This document shows positions 1-9,336 of a DNA stretch of 64,000 bases, piece by piece. The notes beneath the pieces were generated by a model. That model was not told where the DNA came from, did no database searches, and worked only from the letters and a program-made list of their open reading frames with translations. Every line of letters starts with the position of its first letter. Position 1 is the first letter of the stretch. This stretch comes from Pempheris klunzingeri. Lineage: Eukaryota; Chordata; Actinopteri; Acropomatiformes; Pempheridae. The position numbers and the translations under genes were made by a program. The stretch is from assembly GCF_042242105.1 (NCBI RefSeq), contig NC_092012.1, forward strand, positions 2,051,470 through 2,115,469, given 5' to 3'.

Positions 1-37
1 ATCAGGTTGACGCTGAGGTTCAGGCTCAGGCCCGGCG
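1..37 (-). CDS. ZP-A last exon, cut by window edge
   Basis: Acceptor CCCTTCCAG is followed in phase 1 by [12 protein letters not shown]. Repeated SLNL-type strands directly before the membrane anchor are usual for fish ZP proteins of this kind. The phase matches exon 12 (ends AGCCAAG). The anchor and stop lie outside the window. Confidence 0.65.
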
Positions 38-3000
38 CTGGAAGGGAGACGCAGATAGAAACGTATCAGTGTGATTAATTTAATAATTAGAGGGAACAAT
101 TATCTTACATTCACTTAATTTCATCAATTCTTCTCTAAATGAAAAGTTAATTATCCTCTTATCTCAAGAGAGACCGTGTTTACCTTGAGAAAATGGCCGT
201 ATTATCCCGAGATAATGATTATTTCTGATCATATCTTGTCTGATTTGATCATCTGTTCAATCATTACTGACTACGCAGGCTTTAAGTGCGTTGTGTGTTT
301 CTGCTGGAGATCACATTCAAAACAGTCTTCCTCACATGAGGGGGCTTTAAAAGTTACCCCGTGGAGCTTCTGACCACTCGTAGCTGACCGACAGTTTGCC
401 TGTAATTTGCCACCAAATGTAGCAAAGCGCCGAAAAAAAAGACGGCGAAGAAAAAGAGTGCGAGTAAAGAAACACGGATGTGAACAAGTAGGATTTAAAA
501 CACGCACTCAGTCTGATTGTTAGACCTCTGGGACAGTTTGGTGTGGTGAGAAACAGAACTTTAGTTTGAAGATTACAGGATGATTAACTTACACACTGAC
601 AAGTTAAGCTGCATAATCACACACAGTCCTGGGTGCCAGCTGTGTGTGTGGTTTTGTTCCTGAGGCCACTGTACTTACCTCTTTGTTACATAACACGTGC
701 CTGGTGGTGTCTGATGCTGCAGGACGGCTATGGATGGGCCACTGTACATCCGTAAATGAATGTAAATGAACTGTTCACGTGTGCTCATGTTTGCACGTCT
801 GCCGCCTCAACTTTAGGGACAAATAGAATATTTTGAACTTGACCTTGAACAGACGTGTGCTTACTGTGTATGTACCTACGCTCTGGAGGTGGAGCCGAAT
901 CCAAAATAAATAATTTTTATTCGTAAAGAGAAAATAAAACATGTCAAACAACCGTGCGTAGGTCAGGAACTGTTCGCCTAGCAAGGTTAAATCACTGTCT
1001 CTGTTTTCTATGAACATCTGGCTGCCGTCCACGTTCAGGGAGACTTGGTATGGAAGCCCAGCTGCCACAGTACTTTATTGAACATTAACATCAACACTTG
1101 CTAAACTAGAAGTGTAATAAAAACAAAACCAGGATTGGTACGCCTACTTCCACTTGTACTCACGGACAGTGGGCTCTCTGCACACCCAGAACACACTCAC
1201 CTTGGCTGTCAGAAGTTTTAACCAGGTGCAAAGGCCCCTGGGAAATGGAGTGGCTGGACGTTTGGGCCACAGCTTCTCTCCTGCGGCGATGGTGCCCCGA
1301 TGGGATGCAGCCCTGAGAGCATCTGGTCCCGGGAATGCCGATCTCACACAGGATGACTGAGCAGGTGATGTACACCTGCAGACACACGGAGGGAAAAACT
1401 CTCTTGACAGAAAGTGAGGACACTCTGTGGCTTCCCATCATGTCAGAGAAACATAATTATGTTCTTTTTAAGTTCTATTTTTTCTTATGTGATGACTTCT
1501 GGTGTTGGAGTCGGTGTAATTTCAAGCTTTTCCTGAAAAGGCAGTTCTGAAAATAGAGTTTCGCTTGATGTCGTACTTCATGCACTCTCCAGTAAGTGTT
1601 TGTTGTTGTTCCTCGTCTCGTCACTCTCTGACAGCTGTCCTGGTTCGCCCTTCTTCTCCTTCATCGCGTTTATTAGCTCAGTACTCCTGAACGCCCAGAA
1701 AATGTCGGGTAACGACTCACCAAAATATTTCCTGTGACAGCCGTCAATATCAAATTCACGCCCACATTCACTCAAATCATGCGGGCCTTCGTTTTGGCTC
1801 GTGCCTGCCGTCAGAGGAGTCACTGCCTTTGCCAAGACAAACGAGTCCAAGTTCATAACAATGATCTAGAAAAATATTACCTTTATTTCATTTAATAAAA
1901 ATAAATAAGTGGATTAAGTGATCAAAGCTGGAGCCACAGTCACTACTGTTAAACCTGGTTGTCAATCAAAAACCAAACTGATCAGGCATCAAATGCCAGA
2001 AATAATATTTGGGGAAAAGTTATTTGACATGAATTAGAATTTTTTAGTTTGGCTCGCTTTGGGGTTGGCTCTATGACCTGTCCTGCAGCCGGCCACACGG
2101 GGGCGATCCAGATGTTTTAGCGTCTCTTTTTCGGGAGCAAAAAAAGGTCAACGGGCAGGACTGTTGGAGGAATAGCTGCACATTTTCCTACCTCAGAGAG
2201 CATGTAAATATGTACTGGTAATTGTTGGGTAATAATTCATACTCACAGCTTATAACTTCTAATAGTTCATGTGCTTCACGTTACCTCAGCGTAAGCGCCG
2301 ATGAACTCAAAGGCCTCCATTCCAAATCTGAACTGAGACTTGGAGCTGGGGTAGATCTGCACCGTCTGGTCCTTCACACACCTGTGACAGGAAACAGTTA
2401 TTGTACAGCTGATGTAATCCAAGACAAAATGCATGTGTTGTCATGGCGTACACCCACCCGTTATCGATGATGGTGTAGCTGATGCGAGAGTTGGGGTTGT
2501 CGTAGGGAGTGGCCCTGCAGGACTCCACGAACAGCTCCGTGTTGGGGATGGAGGAGGTCGCTTCGATCTGCATGAAAATCATCTGCTTGAGGTTCACCTC
2601 CACTGGGTAAGTGCTGGCATCAACTTGCTGTCTGAACCGCTGGCTCTCGAAGAACTCAAACTTGAAGGTGAACGAACCGAAGCCCTTCTCTGTGAAGGCG
2701 TACGGGTTTTTGTGCCTGAATCCCAGAGTCAGGTTGGTTCGCTTTGGATAGACGCACGAGAAGGCGATCTCGACGTCATGCTGCCGGGAAATGATTTCAG
2801 TTGGGTCGGCAGACGTGATCTCGTTCTTGAAGACGAGGTTATCTCCATCCTCCTGAAAGAGAGTAATTACAAGATAGACCACGATATAAAGAACAAGCGC
2901 CTCGTCACCTCAAAGCTGTGGACAGTTTGTGCTGCACCTCCAGTGTGGTCCCACAGGTGTTGAGCGACATCACAGCGATGAGGTGGGTGTGGTTGGAGTA

Positions 3001-6000
3001 TCTTTTGAGGCTGCAGGTGGAATCACTGAAGCCCTTCAGATGCAAGTTTTTCTCGTTGCGTCTGATGAGGTAGGACTTCTCCACTTCCACCGTCATTGTG
3101 GTTCGAGTGCAGTGAACAACGGTATCTAAGCAGTCGGAAACACAGCGTGCAGCGTGAAGGCCAAGGGGTGACAAGAAGCATCATGGGACGGCGGTGAAGT
3201 CTTTATATATATTCACCCCCATCCATGATCCAGAGTTACATTTTGGGAGAAATACTATCGGTATTTAAACATAAATATTAGTTAAATGAATATAATCACA
3301 AATGAATCCCTGCAGAATTGACTATGACCCATAAAAAGAAAGAAAATCTGGTATCTGTATAGAAACCGTGGATCAAAAACCAACAACTATCACTAATTCT
3401 GCAGCTCTGCAGAGCCTTTTTTACTTGTTTGTGCTTCCCAGGCTGCAAACTGGAATCTAACAAAGTACTTTTACTCCGTACTGTTACTTTTACTTTTAAG
3501 TACAATTTTGAGGTACTAGTACTTTTACAATTTATAGCATTTATTGACATTATCTCGCACACACATTCAGCACATGTTCATTTGGACTCGTGTCTCTGAC
3601 AGCCTGATGAATGTCCAGTATTCCCTCTCCTTTTACTTCTAGCATGGTTTCCACCACATCCAGAGGGAAATATTTGGCTCTTTAGCAGCTTAATACTCCA
3701 CTAAGTTCACCTGCTACATGTTATTTTTGTCAGTCTGCCATTTAACGCTGAAGCTTCAGAAACAAGTTACTCAGCAGATTTAGATTATTAATAAAAAATT
3801 GCAAACCAACCATTGAGTTATGATGCATGTAAAACATGATGCATTAAGCTACTCAGCAGTAAAGTCATTATAATGTTACTGCATCACTGTTTACAATCCA
3901 ATATCATATTTATCATTCTAAAATGGGCCATTCTGCATAATAAGGACTCTTATTTTGGTACTTGAAGTATATTTTGATGCTAATACTTTCATACTTTTAC
4001 TGAAGTGAGACTTTGAATGCCGGACTTTTACTTTTAGCAGTGTTACTTAGTAAAGTAAGTAAAATATGTGAATACTTCTTCCACCCCTGCTTGTTTCCAG
4101 CTGCAGTTCAGCAGCTGTTTTGAGTGAAGGCGCTCTCATGAACCCACTGCTTCCTGTGAGTTAAGCGTTAAATGGCAGACTAACAAAAATAATGTCTAGC
4201 TGGTGAACTTAGTGGAGTATTCAGCTGCTAAAGAGCCAGATATTTCCTTCTGGATGTGTTAGAACTAAAAGTAGAGGGACAACGAGTCCGAATGAACATG
4301 TGCTGAATGTGTGTGTGAGATAATGTCAGATTTTATGACCCAGTGGGCCAAAGATAATCAACTGATGCAGCTTTAATAGTGAAAGTCAGTTATGTTGTCC
4401 TGTTTTCTTGTGGTAGCACTCTTCATCCTCCGTTCAACACAGTGCTTTAATCTTAGTTTCTGTGTAAGACAAAACATTTTAGAAATCAACTAACCGTGGT
4501 GTCCTACATCAGCAACCACACAGCGCAGAATGGACTGGAAAACTCTGTGGTGTCTAAAACAGAGAAGTTTCCCTCAATAACATGAAATATATGGAAATGC
4601 ATGTTATTTTTGAATTAAAACTCATAGCCTTAGGTATGACCATGCAAGCGTTAATTTGTTGTGTTGATCACCTGTAACGGACGCACTGGAAAGTGTGAGC
4701 TCACCTGTCTCTCGCCTCCAAAAAAAAGCAAAAGGGGAAATGGTCGTTCACTTCATTGTCAGTGGGCGTCCATTTTATGGTGTATTCCCCATTGGAGGTT
4801 TTGTGCTTCGTAGTGCCTGCAGGTCCACTAACAATGAGGTTGTAGATGCTGGAATAAGAGGAATAAAGCAGCAATGTTATGTTAAGTTTATTCTCTTAAA
4901 ACAGTTATGATCATGTAAAGGAAAATACTGAAAACTTTCCATTAAAAGAACATGAAAAATGATATGATATGAGAATCTGAATCTGAGTTTCCCTACGTGG
5001 TGTACTTTGCCGTGGCTCGGATTTTGATTTCAAGTGTGTAGTTGACGAACGCGGGTAGATTTACTCCATCGCGCGGAGTTGGAGCCAGAAATATGGGGAA
5101 GTAGTCACCATCTTGACATGAAGGGGCGTGGTGCGCGTCAACTGGAGGTGAAAAAAAATAGAAGTGAGGACACCGTGACTGAATCAATGACAACAATAAA
5201 TGATAGATATGGAATAGAACAAGAAATCTAATCAGTCAGACCGTGAATAGAAAACTGCAGAGGAAGTTTGCTCAATGGAGCCGTTGATGGAACGAAGCGC
5301 CTAGTGGTCGTCCTCGGGGTGGATGTTGTCGTTGTTGTAGTTGTTGGTGCAGCTGTTGTTGGTGCAGCTGTTGTTGCAGCTGTTGTTGGTGCAGATGGTG
5401 TTGGTGTGGTGGTGGTTGTTGGTGCAGCTGGTGTTGGTGTGGTGGTGGTTGTTGGTGCAGCTGGTGTTGGTGTGGTGGTGGTTGTTGGTGAAGCTGGTGT
5501 TGGTGTGGTGGTGGTTGTTGGTGAAGCTGGTGTTGGTGTGGTGGTGGTTGTTGGTGCAGCTGGTGCTGCTGTGGTGGTGGTTGTTGGTGCAGCTGGTATT
5601 GGTGTGGTGGTGGTTGTTGGTGCAGCTGGTATTGGTGTGGTGGTGGTTGTTGGTGCGGCTGGTATTGGTGTGGTGGTGGTTGTTGGTGCAGCTGGTATTG
5701 GTGTGGTGGTGGTTGTTGGTGCAGCTGGTATTGGTGTGGTGGTGGTTGTTGGTGCAGCTGGTATTGGTGTGGTGGTGGTTGTTGGTGTGGTGGTGGTTGT
5801 TGGTGCAGCTGGTATTGGTGTGGTGGTGGTTGTTGGTGCGGCTGGTATTGGTGTGGTGGTGGTTGTTGGTGCGGCTGGTATTGGTGTGGTGGTGGTTGTT
5901 GGTGCAGCTGGTATTGGTGTGGTGGTGGTTGTTGGTGCGGCTGGTATTGGTGTGGTGGTGGTTGTTAGTGCGGCTGGTATTGGTGTGGTGGTGGTTGTTG

Positions 6001-9000
6001 GTGCGGCTGGTATTGGTGTGGTGGTGGTTGTTGGTGCGGCTGGTATTGGTGTGGTGGTGGTTGTTGGTGCGGCTGGTATTGGTGTGGTGGTGGTTGTTGG
6101 TGCGGCTGGTATTGGTGTGGTGGTGGTTGTTGGTGCGGCTGGTATTGGTGTGGTGGTGGTTGTTGCCGCTGTGATTCTTGCTACAGCTGCGGTGCTACCG
6201 GAGAACGACGGTAGAGTTGTGTTGCTAACTATGGCGCGGCGGTGCCTTCCGCCTACCAGGGGGACTTTGATGGTGTAGGATCTGTCCGAGTAGGAGACTG
6301 TGATCTGTTTTCTGGGGAAATCCTCCACCATGAATTCAAATGCACTGGTTCCAGTCTTGCGGGTGTAGCTGTATGACAGGGTGCAGGAATCCTGTCAGAA
6401 AGAAGAAAGACAATTAATCACAACACACAAACGGCTTTAATGGTGTTCGGGCAGAACTTCATGCTGCTAAATATGATGCTAAAATATGAAGTGAATTCAC
6501 TGAACGGTTTATACGAGTACAGCTGAAATGATTAGTTGATTAATGAGTTGTTCCTTTGAATGATTTGAATCATCTGAATGTGTTTTAATAACGCTGAGGT
6601 CACTGTGACGACATTTCTCACTATTCTCCAACAGTAAAATCCTGCTTCTACATCAACGGTGAGGAATAATAATCTAAAACTAGAAAATAAAATAGTACAA
6701 CAGTCACAGGAGACACTTTTCTCAGTCTTCTTCTTCTTCTTATTATTATTATTATTAGTAGTAGTAGTAGTACTTTTACTTCAGTAAAGGATCTGAATAC
6801 TTCCTCCACCACTGCACTGATCACATACTTTATATCTGCTGTCTGTCTCTAATCGAGGCACAGAGATGGAAAAGAAGCAATATAATAAGTTTCTGGCCAA
6901 GAAGACTGAATTTCTTTGCTTATTATTTTTCCAAATTTCAATTAAATAAAAACAAATCACACTTATGTCCAGTTGTTTCTGTGATACCGTGAGTTGTTTG
7001 GACAAACTGATATTCACAACACTGTTGATTATCTATCATACGACCAAAGGGCAGATGTGATTTTATCTAAGTGGTGTCACTCCTGCTCCTGAAACAATGC
7101 AAGCTCAGTCAGCTCATGTGACACTTTCACACCTGCATTACGTGACAAAAGGCAGGTATTGTGAGATGTGTGTCTCACCTGGTCTAAAGAGAAACCCTCA
7201 GGCTGGTAGCACAACCTGCACTCAGATGAAGTGGATGAACCAAACCTGCATCTGACCCGGTCGTCATCATGATCGAACGCTATCAGACTGTATCTCCTTG
7301 GACAGTTCTGAGTTATTCTATGAATGAGGAACAAGCTGCATCAGGCATGACTCAGTGATCTCTGACCAGTGTTATCAAGCAGACAAGTGTGGGATCATTA
7401 TTGCAAAACAAACCCCGACAAGGCGACGCAGGACCGGAATCATCCTGCTTATTGCACGGCTTCGTACCGAATACACCAGCAATTTGACACAAAAGATATT
7501 AATCTAAAAATGATTTTATTGATTTGAAAATGATTTTATTGCTTCCGCTATCAGAACTGCACCCATAGCAACGGTCTGCTATACAGAAATAACAGCTAGT
7601 ATTAAGAAAACCTTTAATAATAAATGACATTAACACACAAGTGAACATTTCCTAATGAGCATTATCAACCTTTAGGCTTCTATAAATTGCAAAAAATAAT
7701 ACTGCACCCTTGGAGGGCCCACTGTGAGCGGCAAAGTTTAGATTGTAAGAGACCGTTTGGGTTATTTGATGAAGGTTTCATGAGGTATTTATTCATAGCT
7801 GCCTCATACGACCGCACTTTATATAAATCTATCCCTTTAACCCCTTGTTGACTGTTCAAACCTCTTCCGGTCTTGATGCAGCTGAGGTGGCCTCTGTATC
7901 CCACTAATGCTGGTTGATGCATATTCTATGTACACATTATATATACATAGATGCATACATACATAAATAGATATATATATATCCTATCCATATGTACATA
8001 TATTTTATTATACTATTATTATATTGTATGTTATATTCAAATTAACAATCTCCACTTCATTTCTGCTTGAATGCAAAAACACAAATAGTTAATTTTAGTA
8101 TATAATTGTAAATAAATTCAGGCAGTAAGTGGTTAATGTGTCACTTTCAAAACAGCACAGGAGACAAATGCATCACACTGGTAGTTACCGGACAGGAGGA
8201 GTGCTGGTTATGGTGGGAGATCTGTTAGATTCACCAGTATCAGATCGGGTTCCCAGGTCAATGTGAGCTGCCATTGTCCAGGTGCTGCGTGAGGCTTTGG
8301 TGTTTGATATCCAGTACCCTCGACCATAATAATAACTAAATGTGGTTGGAGATCTGTTGGGAGACACATTTTTAAGATGCTGGATAAAACTCTGAAACTA
8401 ATCATAATGTGTGCTTGCGGCAAGTACGCGCAGGCTCGTGTCTCACCGGATCTCAAAGGGCTGGTCTCCGATGGTTTTCCGCTCCATCACCAGCTCCCGA
8501 TGGCACCAGGTGTAACCGTAGGAATTCTGAGAAACGGTCGAGATGGTGCGACTGGTTTCTGTGCCACAGTTCCCAGTGACACAACTGAAGGAATTCTGGT
8601 AGCAGTTATAATGAGTTTGCTTGTTGCGAAGCTCCACCTGCAAACAGGTCAGACAATAACACGATCAGCAAAGTCCAGACGTGATTTAAGGAACGATCTC
8701 TTCACAGGTCTCCCTCCTTCCCCAAAAAACTCTGCTGTGTTTTGCTGCTGAATCCTGACAAGCACTCAGAAACTGAACACGTCACACTGATTCTTGAGTC
8801 TCTGCACTGGTCCACACATCTCCCAATGGTTTGGACCACATATTTAACTGCCTTTTGCCAGATAAACCTCCCAGAAGACTTTTCCAGACTTTGACTACCA
8901 TCAAATCCATGTTAAATCCTCCACCTTCCACCTTTCACATGCATCTTTTATTTCTGTATTGTTATTTCTTTATATCTGTTTTTAATTTCTTTTAAATTAG

Positions 9001-9289
9001 TTTCTGTCTCTGTTAATGTAGTTTTCATTCCATTAACTAACACACTTTGAATTGTAACCACCATGAAATGTGTTGTATAGTTGATCTCGCCTTGCCTCAT
9101 CAAAATCACAACATTAACTGCATCTAGATCTACATCTGCAGTTCAACGTACCGCATATGTCCCGTCTGAGTTCCGGCCTTTTGGGGTGAAGGTCACCGAT
9201 CCTCCGTAGTACCCATACCATGCATGTGCAGATGCAGAGGCTATGAACAGCAGATGCACCAGCACCAGCACCAGCACGGGATAGGCCAT
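1..9289 (-). CDS. ZP-A: mucin-like ZP-domain protein, 3' end outside window
   Basis: Predicted secreted or membrane-anchored extracellular protein ending in a ZP polymerisation domain. Coding exons (5' to 3'): 9289-9152, 8637-8447, 8353-8189, 7317-7179, 6391-5242, 5141-4997, 4848-4705, 4544-4495, 3125-2938, 2852-2458, 2381-2285, 1375-1201, 37-1 (partial). Phases agree at all 12 junctions, giving about 1004 codons in the window. Order: signal peptide (about 1-20); N-terminal module with four Cys in exon 2; TQNC...[13 protein letters not shown] module (165-211); mucin-like Thr/Pro/Ala stretch (about 266-575); [14 protein letters not shown] module (about 600-640); SGPAGTTK...WTPT module (about 645-690); ZP-N and ZP-C (about 710-960); RRRR at 964-967, a furin-type site as expected for ZP proteins. 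The ZP assignment is firm; the N-terminal modules are unnamed to me. The nearest relative seen is ZP-B in the same window. The exon 5 donor (GTCTGA) is weak. Function (mucosal, egg coat or other matrix) cannot be told from sequence. Confidence 0.85.
1201..3125 (-). CDS. ZP-A exons 9-12: ZP domain and cleavage site
   Basis: Exon 9 holds ZP-N ([19 protein letters not shown]...LNTCGTTLE). Exon 10 continues [11 protein letters not shown]...[14 protein letters not shown]...[14 protein letters not shown]. Exon 11 is [13 protein letters not shown]...FEFIGAYAE. Exon 12 is [11 protein letters not shown]...CSQGC followed by HHRRRREA. The spaced cysteines, FKNEI, ESC.ATP and VYI.C.V..C are standard ZP signatures, and the basic site follows the last Cys pair as in other ZP proteins. 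Confidence 0.93.
3430..3530. repeat. Interspersed 'acttttac' repeat family
   Basis: A short dispersed repeat rich in GTACTTTTACTTT / AAGTAAAAGTAC motifs. Related stretches occur at about 3930-4085, 6755-6815, 10650-10790, 23860-24310, 26290-26360 and 26700-26800, often ending near CTTCCTCCACC. The repetition is seen directly. The class is not determined; it may be a SINE or a MITE. Confidence 0.6.
3545..4328. mobile_element. Fold-back (inverted repeat) element in ZP-A intron 8
   Basis: The arm at 3545-3753 and the reverse complement of 4166-4328 share long blocks, for example CACATTCAGCACATGTTCAT, CTCCACTAAGTTCACC and GTCTGCCATTTAACGC. The loop (about 3780-4090) carries a separate TACTTTTACTTT-type repeat also seen elsewhere in the window. 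No transposase frame is visible, so it is a non-autonomous or composite element. Confidence 0.7.
4495..4544 (-). CDS. ZP-A exon 8, 50-bp exon before ZP-N
   Basis: Short exon needed to join phase 2 of exon 7 (ends AGAGACAG|GTGAGC) to phase 1 of exon 9. It reads [16 protein letters not shown] with donor G|GTTAGT. ZP-B has a 56-bp counterpart (QSEMRCVVVMVTQ...) with the same phases and the same GTTAGT donor. The shared QS..RCVV motif supports both. Confidence 0.8.
5242..6391 (-). CDS. ZP-A exon 5 carrying the mucin-like array
   Basis: This exon is 1150 bp, against 187 bp for the matching ZP-B exon. Its 5' part ([10 protein letters not shown]...[19 protein letters not shown]) and 3' end ([11 protein letters not shown]) align with ZP-B (AACTLTSGG...FELTVEDFPSKNITLTYAD and CKVKLQFSVE). 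The Thr-rich array is therefore an insertion between two conserved strands of one module. Dense Thr and Pro predict heavy O-glycosylation and a stiff extended linker. RHRR (about residues 260-263) just before the array is a minimal furin-like motif. Confidence 0.85.
5398..6165 (-). repeat. 33-bp coding VNTR ([11 protein letters not shown] units)
   Basis: Roughly two dozen in-frame 33-bp units, each encoding five Thr followed by PIPAAP. Variants PTPASP, PTPAAP, PTPSAP and AAPAAP lie at the 3' end of the coding strand. One unit is cut to TTTTTP and one ends AAL. Differences are few, mainly gca/gcg in Ala codons, so the expansion looks recent. Because the period is a multiple of three, other frames also stay open and give artefact ORFs on the plus strand. 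Confidence 0.95.
6729..6774. repeat. TTC/TTA/GTA microsatellite
   Basis: Compound trinucleotide run in ZP-A intron 4, passing from TTC to TTA to GTA units, directly next to a copy of the 'acttttac' repeat. Confidence 0.85.
9152..9289 (-). CDS. ZP-A exon 1: signal peptide
   Basis: First coding exon, 46 codons. It starts [17 protein letters not shown], a hydrophobic leader, with cleavage plausible after ASASA. It then enters the mature sequence [10 protein letters not shown], which matches YGDSITFTPP at the same place in ZP-B. The donor is GCG|GTACGT. The ATG was chosen because it opens the leader and lies 40 bp below a TATA box. Confidence 0.85.
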
Positions 9290-9328
9290 GATCCTCCTTC
9301 GGTCTGCTCACCGCTACAAACAGTGGCT

Positions 9329-9336
9329 CTTATATA
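9329..9336 (-). promoter_or_regulatory. TATA box of ZP-A
   Basis: TATATAAG on the minus strand, 40 bp upstream of the ZP-A ATG. Standard TATA-to-start spacing would put initiation near 9303, leaving a 5' UTR of only about 15 nt if there is no upstream noncoding exon. The element is seen; its use is inferred. Confidence 0.55.

Noticed and set aside
775-1068. 97-codon minus-strand frame as the ZP-A C-terminus
   Set aside because: It has no clear transmembrane helix, and a better phase-matched anchor exon start ([12 protein letters not shown]) lies at 37-1. Kept only as a low-interest finding.
2433-2963. 176-codon plus-strand frame
   Set aside because: Antisense shadow of ZP-A exons 9 and 10, which carry the ZP motifs.
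5398-6165. CRISPR-like regular repeats
   Set aside because: Units are contiguous, without spacers, and encode protein in a spliced vertebrate-type gene.
5268-6278. Long plus-strand frames across the VNTR (336 codons of [11 protein letters not shown] and 277 codons of WWWLLV)
   Set aside because: They are antisense translations of the 33-bp coding array. The opposite strand has homology, splice sites and a paralogue; these have none.
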